Position numbers and translations under genes: made by a program. This document shows, piece by piece, positions 24,248-33,234 of a stretch of DNA of 58,769 nt; the first letter of the stretch is position 1; each line of letters starts with the position of its first letter. The DNA comes from an uncultured bacterium (GTDB lineage: Bacteria > Verrucomicrobiota > Kiritimatiellia > CAIKKV01 > CAITUY01): the NCBI GenBank assembly GCA_903908715.1, contig CAIVSY010000009.1:1-58769 (forward strand). Direction: 5' to 3'. The notes beneath the pieces were generated by a model that saw only the letters and a program-made list of their open reading frames with translations, was not told where the DNA came from and did not search any database.

Positions 24248-26695
24248 ATGGGAAAGACCGACATCGATATACGGGAAGTGGACGCCATTGTGGAGTCGGC
24301 GGGCCGCAGGGAGGGCGACCTGATCCCGATTCTACAGGCGATTCAGGAGAAATACCGTTATCTGCCGGAAGAGGCCCTGCGGAGGATTTCCGAGATTACC
24401 CCGATTCGTCCGGCTACGATCCGGGGGGTTGCGACTTTCTACGACTATTTCCGCCTGCAGCCAGCGGGCAGGCATCACGTTTGCGTTTGTCATGGGACCG
24501 CGTGCCATGTCAAGGGCGCCACGCGGGTTCAGGAAGCTGTGGAGCGTCATCTGGGCCTGGCAGAGGGGCAGGACACGGATGCGGAGGGGGAATATACAGT
24601 CCAGAAGGTGGCCTGTGTCGGGTGTTGCACATTGGCCCCCGTTGTGGTGATTGGCGGCGCAACCTATGGCCATGTTACACCGCAGGGGGTGCGGGAGATC
24701 TTTGAAGAACAGCGGTGTGCAGGCCGGATTCAGGATTCCATCCCGTATGCGGCGGAGTCCGGAGTTGGGGACGGACCGGAGATCCGAGTTGGGATTGGAT
24801 CCTGTTGCGCGGCCAAGGGCAGCCTGAAAGTGAGGGATGCCCTCCTTCGGGCGCTTGAGCGGAGCGGCGTGAAGGCGAGGGTTCGTCCTGTCGGTTGCAT
24901 CGGTATGTGCTACGAGACGCCGCTGGTAGAAGTGGTATGGCCAGGGTCGGGTAGCGAGCCTGCCAGCGCAGTGCCTTCTGCACTGCAGGGCGGCTGGCAG
25001 TCCGGCGGGGCACGCATTGCCTTGTACCGTCAGGTCACGCCCCGGCAGGCGGAGCGGATAGTGCAGGACCTGTTCCCGCCCGCCGGCCGGCTGCACCGCG
25101 GTTTCAGGGCATTAGGAAGGGCGATCGACCGGATAGCCATCGAGGAGCGGGTGCCGGCCGGTCAGCGGTATGAACTGGACTACCGCGAAGGGCCCGTATG
25201 CGAATTCATCGGCAGGCAGGTGCATGTTGTGACCGAGCACTGCGGGTTGCTTGATCCGCTCGACTTGGAAGCGTATCGCCGGGTCGGGGGCGGGGAATCC
25301 TGGCGGAAGGTGTTGCTCGACCTGGGGGCCGATGCCACGATCACAATGGTCAAGAAGTCCGGCTTGAGGGGCCGCGGCGGAGCGGGATTCCCGACGGGTG
25401 AGAAATGGGCTGTAACGCGAGGCGCGCCCGGCATGGTGAAGTTTGCCGTTTGCAACGGCGATGAGGGGGACCCCGGCGCCTTCATGGACCGCATGATCCT
25501 GGAATCGGTTCCCTATCGCGTTCTCGAGGGGTTGGCCATTGCCGCCTATTGTGCGGGGGCGTCCGAGGGGGTGCTGTACATTCGTGCTGAGTATCCGCTC
25601 GCCGTCCGGCGTGTGCGGGAGGCGATTCTGCGCATGGAGGCCGCCGGTTGGCTCGGGGAGAATATACACGGCAGTGGCTGGTCGTTCCGTGCCCGGGTCA
25701 TGGAGGGGGCGGGGGCGTTTGTATGCGGGGAAGAGACGGCCCTGCTTGCTTCCCTGGAAGGGCGGCGCGGAATGCCGAGCCTGAGGCCCCCGTACCCGGC
25801 GGAAAAGGGCCTTCATGGGTGTCCGACAACCGTGAACAATGTGGAGACCCTGGCGACGATTCCGTGGCTGGTCTGTCATGGTGCCGAGGCATTTTCCGGC
25901 ATGGGGACGGAGCATAGCAAGGGAACAAAGGTCTTTGCCCTGACAGGCAAGGTTCGCCGTGGGGGGCTGATTGAGGTTCCCATGGGGATCACCATCCGGG
26001 ATATCGTGGAAGGCATAGGCGGTGGAGTTGAGGCGGGGCGGGTGTTCAAGGCTGTGCAAATTGGCGGTCCGTCGGGCGGCTGCATTCCCGAATCGATGTC
26101 GGACCTGCCGGTCGACTTTGAAGCCTTGTCGCAGGCAGGTGCCATCATGGGGTCGGGCGGCCTGGTTGTGCTGGATGACCGGGATTGCATGGTGGATATC
26201 GCGCGCTTCTTTCTGGCCTTCACGCAGGACCAATCGTGCGGGCAGTGTTCCTTCTGCCGGGTGGGAACCAGGGCGATGCTGGAGATCCTGACCCGGCTTT
26301 GCGATGGGAAAGGGCGTCGCGACGATATCGATGAACTGGAGTCGCTGGCGCACCAGGTCGCATCGGGGAGTCTGTGCGCGCTGGGCCAGACGGCGCCGAA
26401 TCCTGTCCTTACGACCTTGAGATATTTCCGCCGGGAATATGAGGCACATGTTGAGGGGCGATGCCCGGCCAGGCGTTGTGCGGCTCTGATACGGTACGAG
26501 ATTTCGGACCGGTGCATTGGTTGTACCCGCTGTGCCCAGGCGTGCCCGGTCCAGGCGATTGAGCCGGTTCCGTACCGGAAGCATCGGATTGATCCGGAGA
26601 AGTGCACCCGTTGTGACCTTTGTCGTTCCGGTTGCCCGGCAAAGGCCATCCGGATTGAAACCGGTAGAATCGAGGGGAAGGTGGCTCAACCATGA
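24248..26695 (+). CDS. NuoE-NuoF-ferredoxin fusion (NAD(P)H dehydrogenase/HndAC-type subunit)
   Basis: The protein has 815 residues. Parts: NuoE-like domain with [2Fe-2S] ligands C81, C86, C123, C127; a second thioredoxin-like [2Fe-2S] domain (GSCCAAKG, VGCIGMC, ~180-235); NuoF flavin/NADH domain with GLRGRGGAGFPTGEKW near 374 and CNGDEGDPGAFMDR; SLBB region; [4Fe-4S] motif CGQCSFCRVGT near 663; and two ferredoxin clusters CIGCTRCAQACP and CTRCDLCRSGCP at the C-terminus. This is the NADH-oxidising diaphorase core used by NAD-linked hydrogenases and formate dehydrogenases, here fused into one chain. ATGA overlap with the next gene. Confidence 0.85.
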   Translation: MGKTDIDIREVDAIVESAGRREGDLIPILQAIQEKYRYLPEEALRRISEITPIRPATIRGVATFYDYFRLQPAGRHHVCVCHGTACHVKGATRVQEAVERHLGLAEGQDTDAEGEYTVQKVACVGCCTLAPVVVIGGATYGHVTPQGVREIFEEQRCAGRIQDSIPYAAESGVGDGPEIRVGIGSCCAAKGSLKVRDALLRALERSGVKARVRPVGCIGMCYETPLVEVVWPGSGSEPASAVPSALQGGWQSGGARIALYRQVTPRQAERIVQDLFPPAGRLHRGFRALGRAIDRIAIEERVPAGQRYELDYREGPVCEFIGRQVHVVTEHCGLLDPLDLEAYRRVGGGESWRKVLLDLGADATITMVKKSGLRGRGGAGFPTGEKWAVTRGAPGMVKFAVCNGDEGDPGAFMDRMILESVPYRVLEGLAIAAYCAGASEGVLYIRAEYPLAVRRVREAILRMEAAGWLGENIHGSGWSFRARVMEGAGAFVCGEETALLASLEGRRGMPSLRPPYPAEKGLHGCPTTVNNVETLATIPWLVCHGAEAFSGMGTEHSKGTKVFALTGKVRRGGLIEVPMGITIRDIVEGIGGGVEAGRVFKAVQIGGPSGGCIPESMSDLPVDFEALSQAGAIMGSGGLVVLDDRDCMVDIARFFLAFTQDQSCGQCSFCRVGTRAMLEILTRLCDGKGRRDDIDELESLAHQVASGSLCALGQTAPNPVLTTLRYFRREYEAHVEGRCPARRCAALIRYEISDRCIGCTRCAQACPVQAIEPVPYRKHRIDPEKCTRCDLCRSGCPAKAIRIETGRIEGKVAQP

Positions 26696-28281
26696 GTGGC
26701 TCCGGTCTCAGGGTCCAGATTGACGGGCGGAATGTGCAGGTTCCAGCCGGATCGACTCTGCTCGATGCCGCGAAAAGGGCGGATGTTTCCATTCCGACGC
26801 TTTGTCACCGCGACGGGTGTCGGCCCGGAACCTCGTGCATGGTTTGCGTGGTGCAGGTGCAGGGGTTGAAGCGTCTTGTGCCCGCCTGTGCGTATCCGGT
26901 GCGCGACGGGATGGTGGTAGAGACCGGAACGGAACGGGTACTACAGGCAAGACGGACCGCGATGGAACTGCTGCTGGCCGAGCATGTGGGCGACTGCGAG
27001 GGGCCCTGCCGCAGAGGGTGCCCGGCCCGCATGAATATTCCGCTGATGCTGCGCCAGATAGCTGCTGGGAGAATCGACCGGGCGCTGGTGACGGTTCGGC
27101 GCGAGATTTCCATGCCGGCCGTGCTCGGTTGGGTGTGCCCCGCACCCTGTGAGAAGCACTGCCGCCGGACGGGCGTGGATGCGCCGGTGGCTATCTGCCT
27201 GGCAAAACGCTTTGCGGGAGAGAAGGGAGGACGGGAATCGGGTGACTGGGGTATGCCGCCGCCGCGTCCCGGAGGCAGGCGGGTTGCGGTCGTCGGCGGC
27301 GGGCCTGCCGGTTTGTCCTGCTCCTTGTATCTTCGGCTTTTGGGGCATACCGTTGAACTGTTTGAGGCAGGGGAACAGTTGGGCGGCGGATTGTGCCATT
27401 CGGTTGGGGAGGGACGCTTGCCGAAGTCCGTCCTGGTGGCGGATATCGAGGCAATCCGTTGTACCGGTGTTGTCATGAGGACGGGAGTGTGTGTGGGCGT
27501 CGACAAGACCCTGGCGGAGCTGCGGGAACGATTTGCCGCCGTGGTTCTGGCCACTGGTGTGCACGCTGAGGGCCCTTTACCCGGTCCGGAGCTTGCGAGG
27601 ACGCCGAGGGGTCTGGAGGTTGAGAAGGGCGGTTTCCGCACTACCATGGATGGCGTTTTCGCCGCAGGGTCGGCTGTGCTACCCACCCGCATGGCTGTTC
27701 GCGCCTGTGCAGACGGGAAAGCTGCAGCGTTCCAATGCGACGGATTCCTCCGGCAAGAGGCGGGCGCGGTTCCGGTGCCGCGGTTCGACTCGGTTATCCG
27801 GCGGATGGAGGAACAGGAACTGCGCGAATACGCGCGGGAGGCGGACGGGCATGGGCGGATTCAGCGGGCGGTCAGCGAGGCAGAGGGGCTGAGCCCCGAC
27901 GAGGCGATGCGCGAGGCGGGCCGTTGCATGCACTGTGATTGCCGCAAGGCCGGCGACTGCCGGTTGCGGGATCTGGCTGATCAGCTTGGCGCACGGGGAC
28001 GCCGGTTCAAGCCCGCTGTGCGTGCGGCATATTCCATTGAACGCGACCATCCGGATCTCTTGTTTGAATCCGGTAAGTGCATCCGCTGCGGCCTTTGCAT
28101 CCGGATTTCCGAATTGCGAAAAGAGCCGGCTGGACTTACGTTTGTGGGACGCGGGGCCCGGACTCAGGTTTCGCCGCCGACCGGGGTCTCCTGGTCCGGG
28201 GCGATCCTGCATGCGGCGGCGGAAATCGTCGAGGCGTGCCCGACGGGAGCGTTATCGTGGAAGAACGACAGGGTGTCCTGA
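26692..28281 (+). CDS. NuoG-type [2Fe-2S] domain fused to GltD-like flavoprotein
   Basis: The protein has 529 residues. A [2Fe-2S] ferredoxin domain (C38, C49, C52, C66) as in NuoG/HndD is followed by a GltD-type [4Fe-4S] region (CEGPCRRGCPA, CPAPCEKHC) and an FAD fold VAVVGGGPAGLSCSLYL near residue 197 with ATGVHAE and DGVFAAGSAV. The second GxGxxG NAD(P)-binding segment usual in GltD is not seen; the protein is shortened there. The C-terminus has CIRCGLC and EACPTGALSW, a further [4Fe-4S] site. There is no H-cluster or molybdenum domain, so it is not the catalytic subunit of a hydrogenase or formate dehydrogenase. Confidence 0.78.
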   Translation: MSGSGLRVQIDGRNVQVPAGSTLLDAAKRADVSIPTLCHRDGCRPGTSCMVCVVQVQGLKRLVPACAYPVRDGMVVETGTERVLQARRTAMELLLAEHVGDCEGPCRRGCPARMNIPLMLRQIAAGRIDRALVTVRREISMPAVLGWVCPAPCEKHCRRTGVDAPVAICLAKRFAGEKGGRESGDWGMPPPRPGGRRVAVVGGGPAGLSCSLYLRLLGHTVELFEAGEQLGGGLCHSVGEGRLPKSVLVADIEAIRCTGVVMRTGVCVGVDKTLAELRERFAAVVLATGVHAEGPLPGPELARTPRGLEVEKGGFRTTMDGVFAAGSAVLPTRMAVRACADGKAAAFQCDGFLRQEAGAVPVPRFDSVIRRMEEQELREYAREADGHGRIQRAVSEAEGLSPDEAMREAGRCMHCDCRKAGDCRLRDLADQLGARGRRFKPAVRAAYSIERDHPDLLFESGKCIRCGLCIRISELRKEPAGLTFVGRGARTQVSPPTGVSWSGAILHAAAEIVEACPTGALSWKNDRVS

Positions 28282-28324
28282 CGGGACGGTCTCAGGTTGT
28301 GCGGGAACAAGGAAGGATGAGGTA

Positions 28325-30043
28325 ATGACAGGGAACCGTAGACGGGAAATGGAGATGCGGTCCTCGGCGGTAACGCTGTCCGACATGGAGATCTTTATTT
28401 TCCCCGAGCTGATCTATGCCTTGCTGCTGGCGAATATCATGTCGCCCCGCATCTGGAAATGGCTGGAGGATCCGTGGTTTGACGGATTGGCCCGGATGAA
28501 ACCGTATCGGCGGATTACGCGGCTGAAGCAGTACATCATGGATCACTATGCCTTCAACCTCGATCTGGACACATGGGGGCTTACGACCAAGGACCGTGAA
28601 ATGGCCCGGTTCGGGGAATTTCTGGATATCGGAGTGGTCCGTGAGTCCAATGCCCTTTTCGGATATGAGGGGGACCGGTACTACTTTGACCTGGATATCC
28701 GGACGCATTTCGGGCTCGATAAGTACACCACGGAAACGATTCCATACTGGAAGACCGAGACCGTGGAGGCGATGGATGCGTTCTGCTTCAAGCCCGGATA
28801 TACGACCGGGGCCGGTGAGTGCGTGTCCTTGTCAGCCCTGTATGCCGCCGCGCTGTTCATTGTCGCCGGGATCCCCCTCGACCGGATCTATCTGCTGGCA
28901 ACACCGCTCCATTCACAGAACTTTGTCGACATAGAGGAGGGAATCCTCACCAACAACCGCCGGCTGGTGACAAGGAAGATGTGGTGCAACGGGACGGCCC
29001 TTTCCGCACAGGCGCGGCGTGCGCTGGAGAATGAGCGGGTGACGCTGGTTGCTCATGAGACGGGATGCATACACACGGTGTACCCTGAAGCCACGATGGA
29101 TCCTGCTGTCTATGACCGTTTCTGCGGGCAATTGCGCGGATTCCTGAACACCCCGCTCTCCGACGAGGTGCTCGGGAATTTCCTCCGGCACAAGAGAGAT
29201 CTCCAGAAATGTTTCCAGATACGGCATGGCATCCACGGGGCGGAACGGTATGTGCCTGCGGAGGTCGCCTTCCATTACGAGGAAGGTTGTTCCTATCTGG
29301 TCACGGATAAGACCCGGGAGAACCTGCTTGAGGAAATCGACATGGACCAGTTCCTGCCCCAGCGAATTCCCGGCCGGATTGTCCTCAATGACCTCGAGGC
29401 GTATGTGCGGACGCAGAAGCCCGACCTGAAGCGGCCCGTGGATGTGGCGCAATTAAAGCAGCAGTTCGCCTGCGAGTGTATCAACACGGAATGGGCGATG
29501 GAGAGCCTGATCCGGTTCTGCCATGTCGAACCGCGGCTTCCCGACGCGTCCGGCAAGCGGTTTGTGCGTGAGAAAGAGCCTTTGGGACTAAGCCGGGAGA
29601 TGGGCCGGGCCGGGATCATCCGGCGGTTGGAGGAGATTCGCGGAACGAATCGGATGGCGGAGATGGCCTTTTACGCTTATCGGGACCTGAAACGGGTGGA
29701 AGCGGCTCCGTTCGTCCTCGCGGCAATGGAGCGGTGTCCCGTTTCGGTGGAGGGGAGCCAGGCCTTGTCACCGGAGGCGATTATCGACCGGATCCGCTCG
29801 ATGCCGGATGCCTCGATTTATGATGACGAGGGGCGGCTGGCCCAGCCGGATGAAGTGTGGAACTATGGCAGGGGGGACGGCTTGGAAAAGGCGCTTCTGC
29901 TTGGGAATATCCTCAAGCACCGCGAGCCGCAACGGCAGTTCAAGGTAGACATCCGCGGTAGTCGCGTCAGTCTTCTAGGCGGGGCGGATCCGGTTGAGTT
30001 CGCGACCGGCAAGGGATTGCCCGACCAGGTCTGGCCGTTATGA
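28325..30043 (+). CDS. Transglutaminase-like protein at the end of the redox cluster
   Basis: The protein has 572 residues from ATG 28325. Around residues 160-200, GAGECVSLSALYAAAL, then LHSQNFVDI, give the Cys, His and Asp spacing of the transglutaminase-like (papain-like) superfamily. A hydrophobic N-terminal stretch (EIFIFPELIYALLLANIM) is not a standard signal peptide. The remaining ~350 residues are not recognised. It lies 43 nt after the flavoprotein gene on the same strand and is probably cotranscribed. The catalytic triad assignment is by motif only. Confidence 0.55.
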   Translation: MTGNRRREMEMRSSAVTLSDMEIFIFPELIYALLLANIMSPRIWKWLEDPWFDGLARMKPYRRITRLKQYIMDHYAFNLDLDTWGLTTKDREMARFGEFLDIGVVRESNALFGYEGDRYYFDLDIRTHFGLDKYTTETIPYWKTETVEAMDAFCFKPGYTTGAGECVSLSALYAAALFIVAGIPLDRIYLLATPLHSQNFVDIEEGILTNNRRLVTRKMWCNGTALSAQARRALENERVTLVAHETGCIHTVYPEATMDPAVYDRFCGQLRGFLNTPLSDEVLGNFLRHKRDLQKCFQIRHGIHGAERYVPAEVAFHYEEGCSYLVTDKTRENLLEEIDMDQFLPQRIPGRIVLNDLEAYVRTQKPDLKRPVDVAQLKQQFACECINTEWAMESLIRFCHVEPRLPDASGKRFVREKEPLGLSREMGRAGIIRRLEEIRGTNRMAEMAFYAYRDLKRVEAAPFVLAAMERCPVSVEGSQALSPEAIIDRIRSMPDASIYDDEGRLAQPDEVWNYGRGDGLEKALLLGNILKHREPQRQFKVDIRGSRVSLLGGADPVEFATGKGLPDQVWPL

Positions 30044-30517
30044 GATGAACCGGGGCTTTTCCCGTTCCGTTCCGGACAGGCGTCTGGGTCTGTCCCGGAA
30101 CATGATGGCAAACATTCCGGCGGGAATCAGCAGGACAAAGGTCTCCCACGCCATCTTGCGCCGGTTCAGGGTGACCGAGGATTCCGTGATGGAGGCCTTT
30201 ACGTAGGATGTATGGCGTTGACCGAGTTTCACGGCGCCTGTGCCGGTAAATTCCGACTTCGGAGGAGGCAGGGCATCCGCCTGCGGTTTCGGGCGAAGAA
30301 CGATCCAATGCCGCAGCACGGCTTTGTGGTGTGCCAGCTCAAATCCCTCCTGCCAGGCCTCTTCCGACGGGGCAGTCCTGCCGGCGGGCACGTCGGCATC
30401 ATAGTAGTACCGGTAATCCAGCCGGCAGGTCCATTGAAGGTTCCACTCCGGATAGAGGAGGAATCCGAGAAGGATGACCAGCATGGCTCCGGAAAGAATC
30501 TTCTGCATCTGGTTCAT
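30038..30517 (-). CDS. Two-helix membrane protein, unknown
   Basis: The protein has 159 residues. A hydrophobic helix at the N-terminus (~8-23), an extracellular-type middle domain of about 95 residues with several tyrosines and tryptophans, and a second helix near 123-140 followed by a basic tail. It converges with the transglutaminase-like gene and overlaps it by six nt. No family recognised. Confidence 0.55.
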   Translation of the reverse strand: MNQMQKILSGAMLVILLGFLLYPEWNLQWTCRLDYRYYYDADVPAGRTAPSEEAWQEGFELAHHKAVLRHWIVLRPKPQADALPPPKSEFTGTGAVKLGQRHTSYVKASITESSVTLNRRKMAWETFVLLIPAGMFAIMFRDRPRRLSGTEREKPRFIS

Positions 30518-30677
30518 TTCTGCATCATACGTTTGCGGCGGACCGCGTCAAGCGCGGGCCCGTTCTGCACTGGAGGTTCCGGACGTCGTTTTGGGATGGC
30601 GTCGGTGGCATTCGCGTGATAAGGTTCAGCCCTTTCAGCGTTTCGGCCCGGATTCCGGGTTTGGCAAAGGAGGCAGG

Positions 30678-31088
30678 ATGAAGGAGTTGGAAGAGGGTTC
30701 CCGATTGCAGTTGGATTTCGGAAAGATTGCCAAGGTGGCCAAGGTTGCGCCGGAAGTGATTCCTGTTGCCGTTCAGGACGCGGATTCCGGGGAGGTTATC
30801 CTGGTTGCCTATACCAATGAGCTGGCGATGCGGAAGACGTTCGAGGCGCGGACCCTGGTGCTCTGGAGTACGTCGCGAAACGAGTTGTGGGAGAAGGGCA
30901 AGACCAGCGGCGAGACATTTGCGCTGGTGGACGCGTTTGTCAACTGTGAGCAGAATTCCCTTGTCTACAAGGTACGACCGCGCCGCGGTCGCATCTGCCA
31001 CACACGGAATGCCAAGGGCGAACCGCGCAACTGCTATTACCGGCGGATCAATCCGGCGACGATGGAACTGGAAAACCTCGACGCGTAA
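30678..31088 (+). CDS. hisI: Phosphoribosyl-AMP cyclohydrolase HisI
   Basis: The protein has 136 residues from ATG 30678, with GGAGG ten nt upstream. It opens the purine ring of phosphoribosyl-AMP in histidine synthesis. Typical blocks are VIPVAVQDADSGEVILVAYTNELA, LWSTSRNELWEKGKTSG and the metal-binding cysteines in VNCEQNSLVYKV and ICHTRN...RNCYYR. The spacing between the last two cysteine regions is longer than in most short HisI proteins. It stands alone without other his genes and is not fused to HisE. Confidence 0.85.
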   Translation: MKELEEGSRLQLDFGKIAKVAKVAPEVIPVAVQDADSGEVILVAYTNELAMRKTFEARTLVLWSTSRNELWEKGKTSGETFALVDAFVNCEQNSLVYKVRPRRGRICHTRNAKGEPRNCYYRRINPATMELENLDA

Positions 31089-31143
31089 TCCGATCCGGCG
31101 GGCCGTGTCAGGGCCGCGCCGGCAATCGTTCAGAGGAAAAGAA

Positions 31144-31172
31144 AAGGGCCACCCATCGGGTGGCCCTTGTTT
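31144..31172. terminator. Bidirectional intrinsic terminator
   Basis: Perfect 11-bp stem AAGGGCCACCC 31144-31154 / GGGTGGCCCTT 31158-31168 with a 3-nt loop. A-rich before and T-rich after, between convergent hisI and the minus-strand gene at 31186. Confidence 0.85.
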
Positions 31173-31185
31173 CTTGCTCTCCGTC

Positions 31186-31950
31186 TTACTTGCTGGTGGG
31201 GTCCACGGGAGCTTGCACGGCCGGTGCCATCGGAGTTGACTCGAGGGCCGGTGAGGCAGGGGGCGTCACAGCCGGAGCCGCGGGAGGAGTGACGACGGGG
31301 GTAGCGGGCGCGGACGGCGGCATAGGAACAGTCTCCGTGGCGCCTTGCACGCTTGTGGCGGGCGGCATAATGACGGCGTCCACCTGCCTGGGGGTCGTCC
31401 TGGGCGGGATCACGGATGCATCGATACCGGACCGGCCCCAGCGGCCATAGCGGCGGCGGTCGGCATTGTTATCCGTAAGGGTCAGGTTGTTCTTCTCCGC
31501 AAGCCACTTCCACTGGCGCGGCGTGAGCTTCAGGATCTTGCCCATTTCATTCACGAGAGTGGCGATATCCATGGAGGCCATGCGGTGGATTGTCCTGCCC
31601 CAGGTCGGATCGGCGGTCATGAAGCCCGGGAGGTCTTTGGCGGGTCCGATCAGGAAAACGTGTTCGGCTGTCCCGGCCATGAAGGAACCGCTGGTGAAAT
31701 CATCCGTGGTGATTCGGATCCACTCCTGCCCGTTCCAGACGTGGAGGAGGATTTCCGATGTATCCACCCCGCTGCCATAGGAAATGATGCCAGCATCCTT
31801 GACGGCGGCGATCTGGAAGGCGAACTGGACCATCCGTGCCCTTGCCGGGACAACCAGGATCGATGAGGGCGTTGCCGCACCCGCAAGCGCCTGGAGGGAG
31901 AGAATCGTCGCCACGAACAACACCGATACCAGTTTAATCTTCGCTTTCAT
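31186..31950 (-). CDS. Exported protein with proline-rich C-terminus
   Basis: The protein has 254 residues from ATG 31950, preceded by AGGAGG. A classic Sec signal peptide (MKAKIKLVSVLFVATILSLQ, cleavage near ALA-GAA) precedes a ~150-residue globular domain rich in aromatic residues and a final ~70 residues of Pro/Ala/Val/Thr repeats. The proline-rich tail could span peptidoglycan or bind partners. No family recognised; envelope location is inferred. Confidence 0.65.
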   Translation of the reverse strand: MKAKIKLVSVLFVATILSLQALAGAATPSSILVVPARARMVQFAFQIAAVKDAGIISYGSGVDTSEILLHVWNGQEWIRITTDDFTSGSFMAGTAEHVFLIGPAKDLPGFMTADPTWGRTIHRMASMDIATLVNEMGKILKLTPRQWKWLAEKNNLTLTDNNADRRRYGRWGRSGIDASVIPPRTTPRQVDAVIMPPATSVQGATETVPMPPSAPATPVVTPPAAPAVTPPASPALESTPMAPAVQAPVDPTSK

Positions 31951-32013
31951 TTGCAAACCTCCTGAAGACCAGAATCTACTCTGCAATTCCCGCGCTGACA
32001 AGAGCGATCCTTG

Positions 32014-33222
32014 TCACTTGCCCAGGACCTTCCGGAACTCGCTGGTCAGTTTCGGGACAATGGCGAAAAGGTCGCCCACGATCCCGTAGGTGGCCACCTT
32101 GAAGATCGGCGCATCGGGATCCTTGTTGATCGCGATAATGATATCCGACGACTGCATACCGGCCAGATGCTGGATCTGGCCGCTGATGCCGACGGCGATA
32201 TAGATTTTTGGGCAGACGGTTTTGCCCGTCTGGCCGACCTGGTGGGAGTAGGGGATCCAGTTTGAATCCACCGCCGCGCGGGACGCGCCCACGCCGGCGC
32301 CGAGAACCTCTGCCAACTCCCGGAGCATGGCGAAGTTTTCGGGTGTCTGGAGGCCGCGGCCGCCCGACACGATGATGTTGGCCTCTGCGATATTCATGGT
32401 TGCTTCCCGCTCCACCTCGAACCGGATGCGTCGTGCTCGGCTTTGCAGGAGTGTCTCCGCGATGGCCTCCTCGATCACCTTGCCGTTGCGCGTGGGATCG
32501 ATTTCGGCTTCCTTCATGACCTTGTGCCGCACGGTCGCCATTTGCGGGCGTGAGTTCGGCGTTACAATGGTGGCCATGATGTTGCCGCCAAAAGCGGGCC
32601 GGGTCTGCAGGAGATTGCCATTGGCGGGGTCGATCGCCAGTCCTGTGCAATCAGCAGTCAATCCGGCCTTGACCTTTACGGCCACGCGGGAGACCAGGCT
32701 GCGTCCGATGGTCGAGGCGCCGCAGAGGAAGATGTTCGGCTTGTGGCGGTTCACGAGTTCGATCAGGACCGCCGCATAGGATTCATCCTGGTAATGGGCC
32801 AGTTCCGCCCGGTCAACCAGGTAGACCTTATCAGCGCCGCGGGCAATCAGTTCCTGCGCCTTGCCGGTGATCTGGCTGCCAAGGAAGACTGCGCACAACT
32901 GCATTTTCATCGAATCGGCCAACTTGCGCCCCTCGCCGAGCAGTTCGTAGGCGATCGACTGGATTACGCCGTCATGCTGTTCAATGAACACCCAGACGTC
33001 CCGGAATGCCGAGAGGTCCTGGGTCGGCGCGGCCTTTTCCTGCATCCAGACGGCGTCGAACTTGCAGGCTTCCTTGCAGGCGCCGCAGAGGGTGCATTTC
33101 TGCAGGTCAATGACGGGCAGTTCCTTGCGTTCCTTCTGTTCGATGGCGCCGAAGGGGCAGGCTTTCACGCAGAGGCCGCAACGGACGCATTTTTCCACAA
33201 TGATCTTGATTGGTTCGCTCAT
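32014..33222 (-). CDS. etfA: Electron-transfer flavoprotein alpha subunit with N-terminal ferredoxin
   Basis: The protein has 402 residues. The N-terminus has two [4Fe-4S] clusters (C12, C15, C18, C22 and C43, C46, C49, C53), followed by the EtfA body with the FAD-binding segment GRGLQTPENF, HQVGQTGK and AVGISGQIQHLAGMQ. Ferredoxin-fused EtfA is known from electron-bifurcating Etf complexes such as those of caffeyl-CoA and lactate dehydrogenases, but no partner dehydrogenase is next to it here. Cotranscribed with etfB (12-nt gap). Confidence 0.9.
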   Translation of the reverse strand: MSEPIKIIVEKCVRCGLCVKACPFGAIEQKERKELPVIDLQKCTLCGACKEACKFDAVWMQEKAAPTQDLSAFRDVWVFIEQHDGVIQSIAYELLGEGRKLADSMKMQLCAVFLGSQITGKAQELIARGADKVYLVDRAELAHYQDESYAAVLIELVNRHKPNIFLCGASTIGRSLVSRVAVKVKAGLTADCTGLAIDPANGNLLQTRPAFGGNIMATIVTPNSRPQMATVRHKVMKEAEIDPTRNGKVIEEAIAETLLQSRARRIRFEVEREATMNIAEANIIVSGGRGLQTPENFAMLRELAEVLGAGVGASRAAVDSNWIPYSHQVGQTGKTVCPKIYIAVGISGQIQHLAGMQSSDIIIAINKDPDAPIFKVATYGIVGDLFAIVPKLTSEFRKVLGK

Positions 33223-33234
33223 GATGGGTCTTCC

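Noticed and set aside
24248..28281. NAD-linked [FeFe]-hydrogenase or formate dehydrogenase
   Set aside because: The diaphorase and ferredoxin parts fit, but no H-cluster cysteine motifs and no molybdopterin domain occur in this or neighbouring genes.
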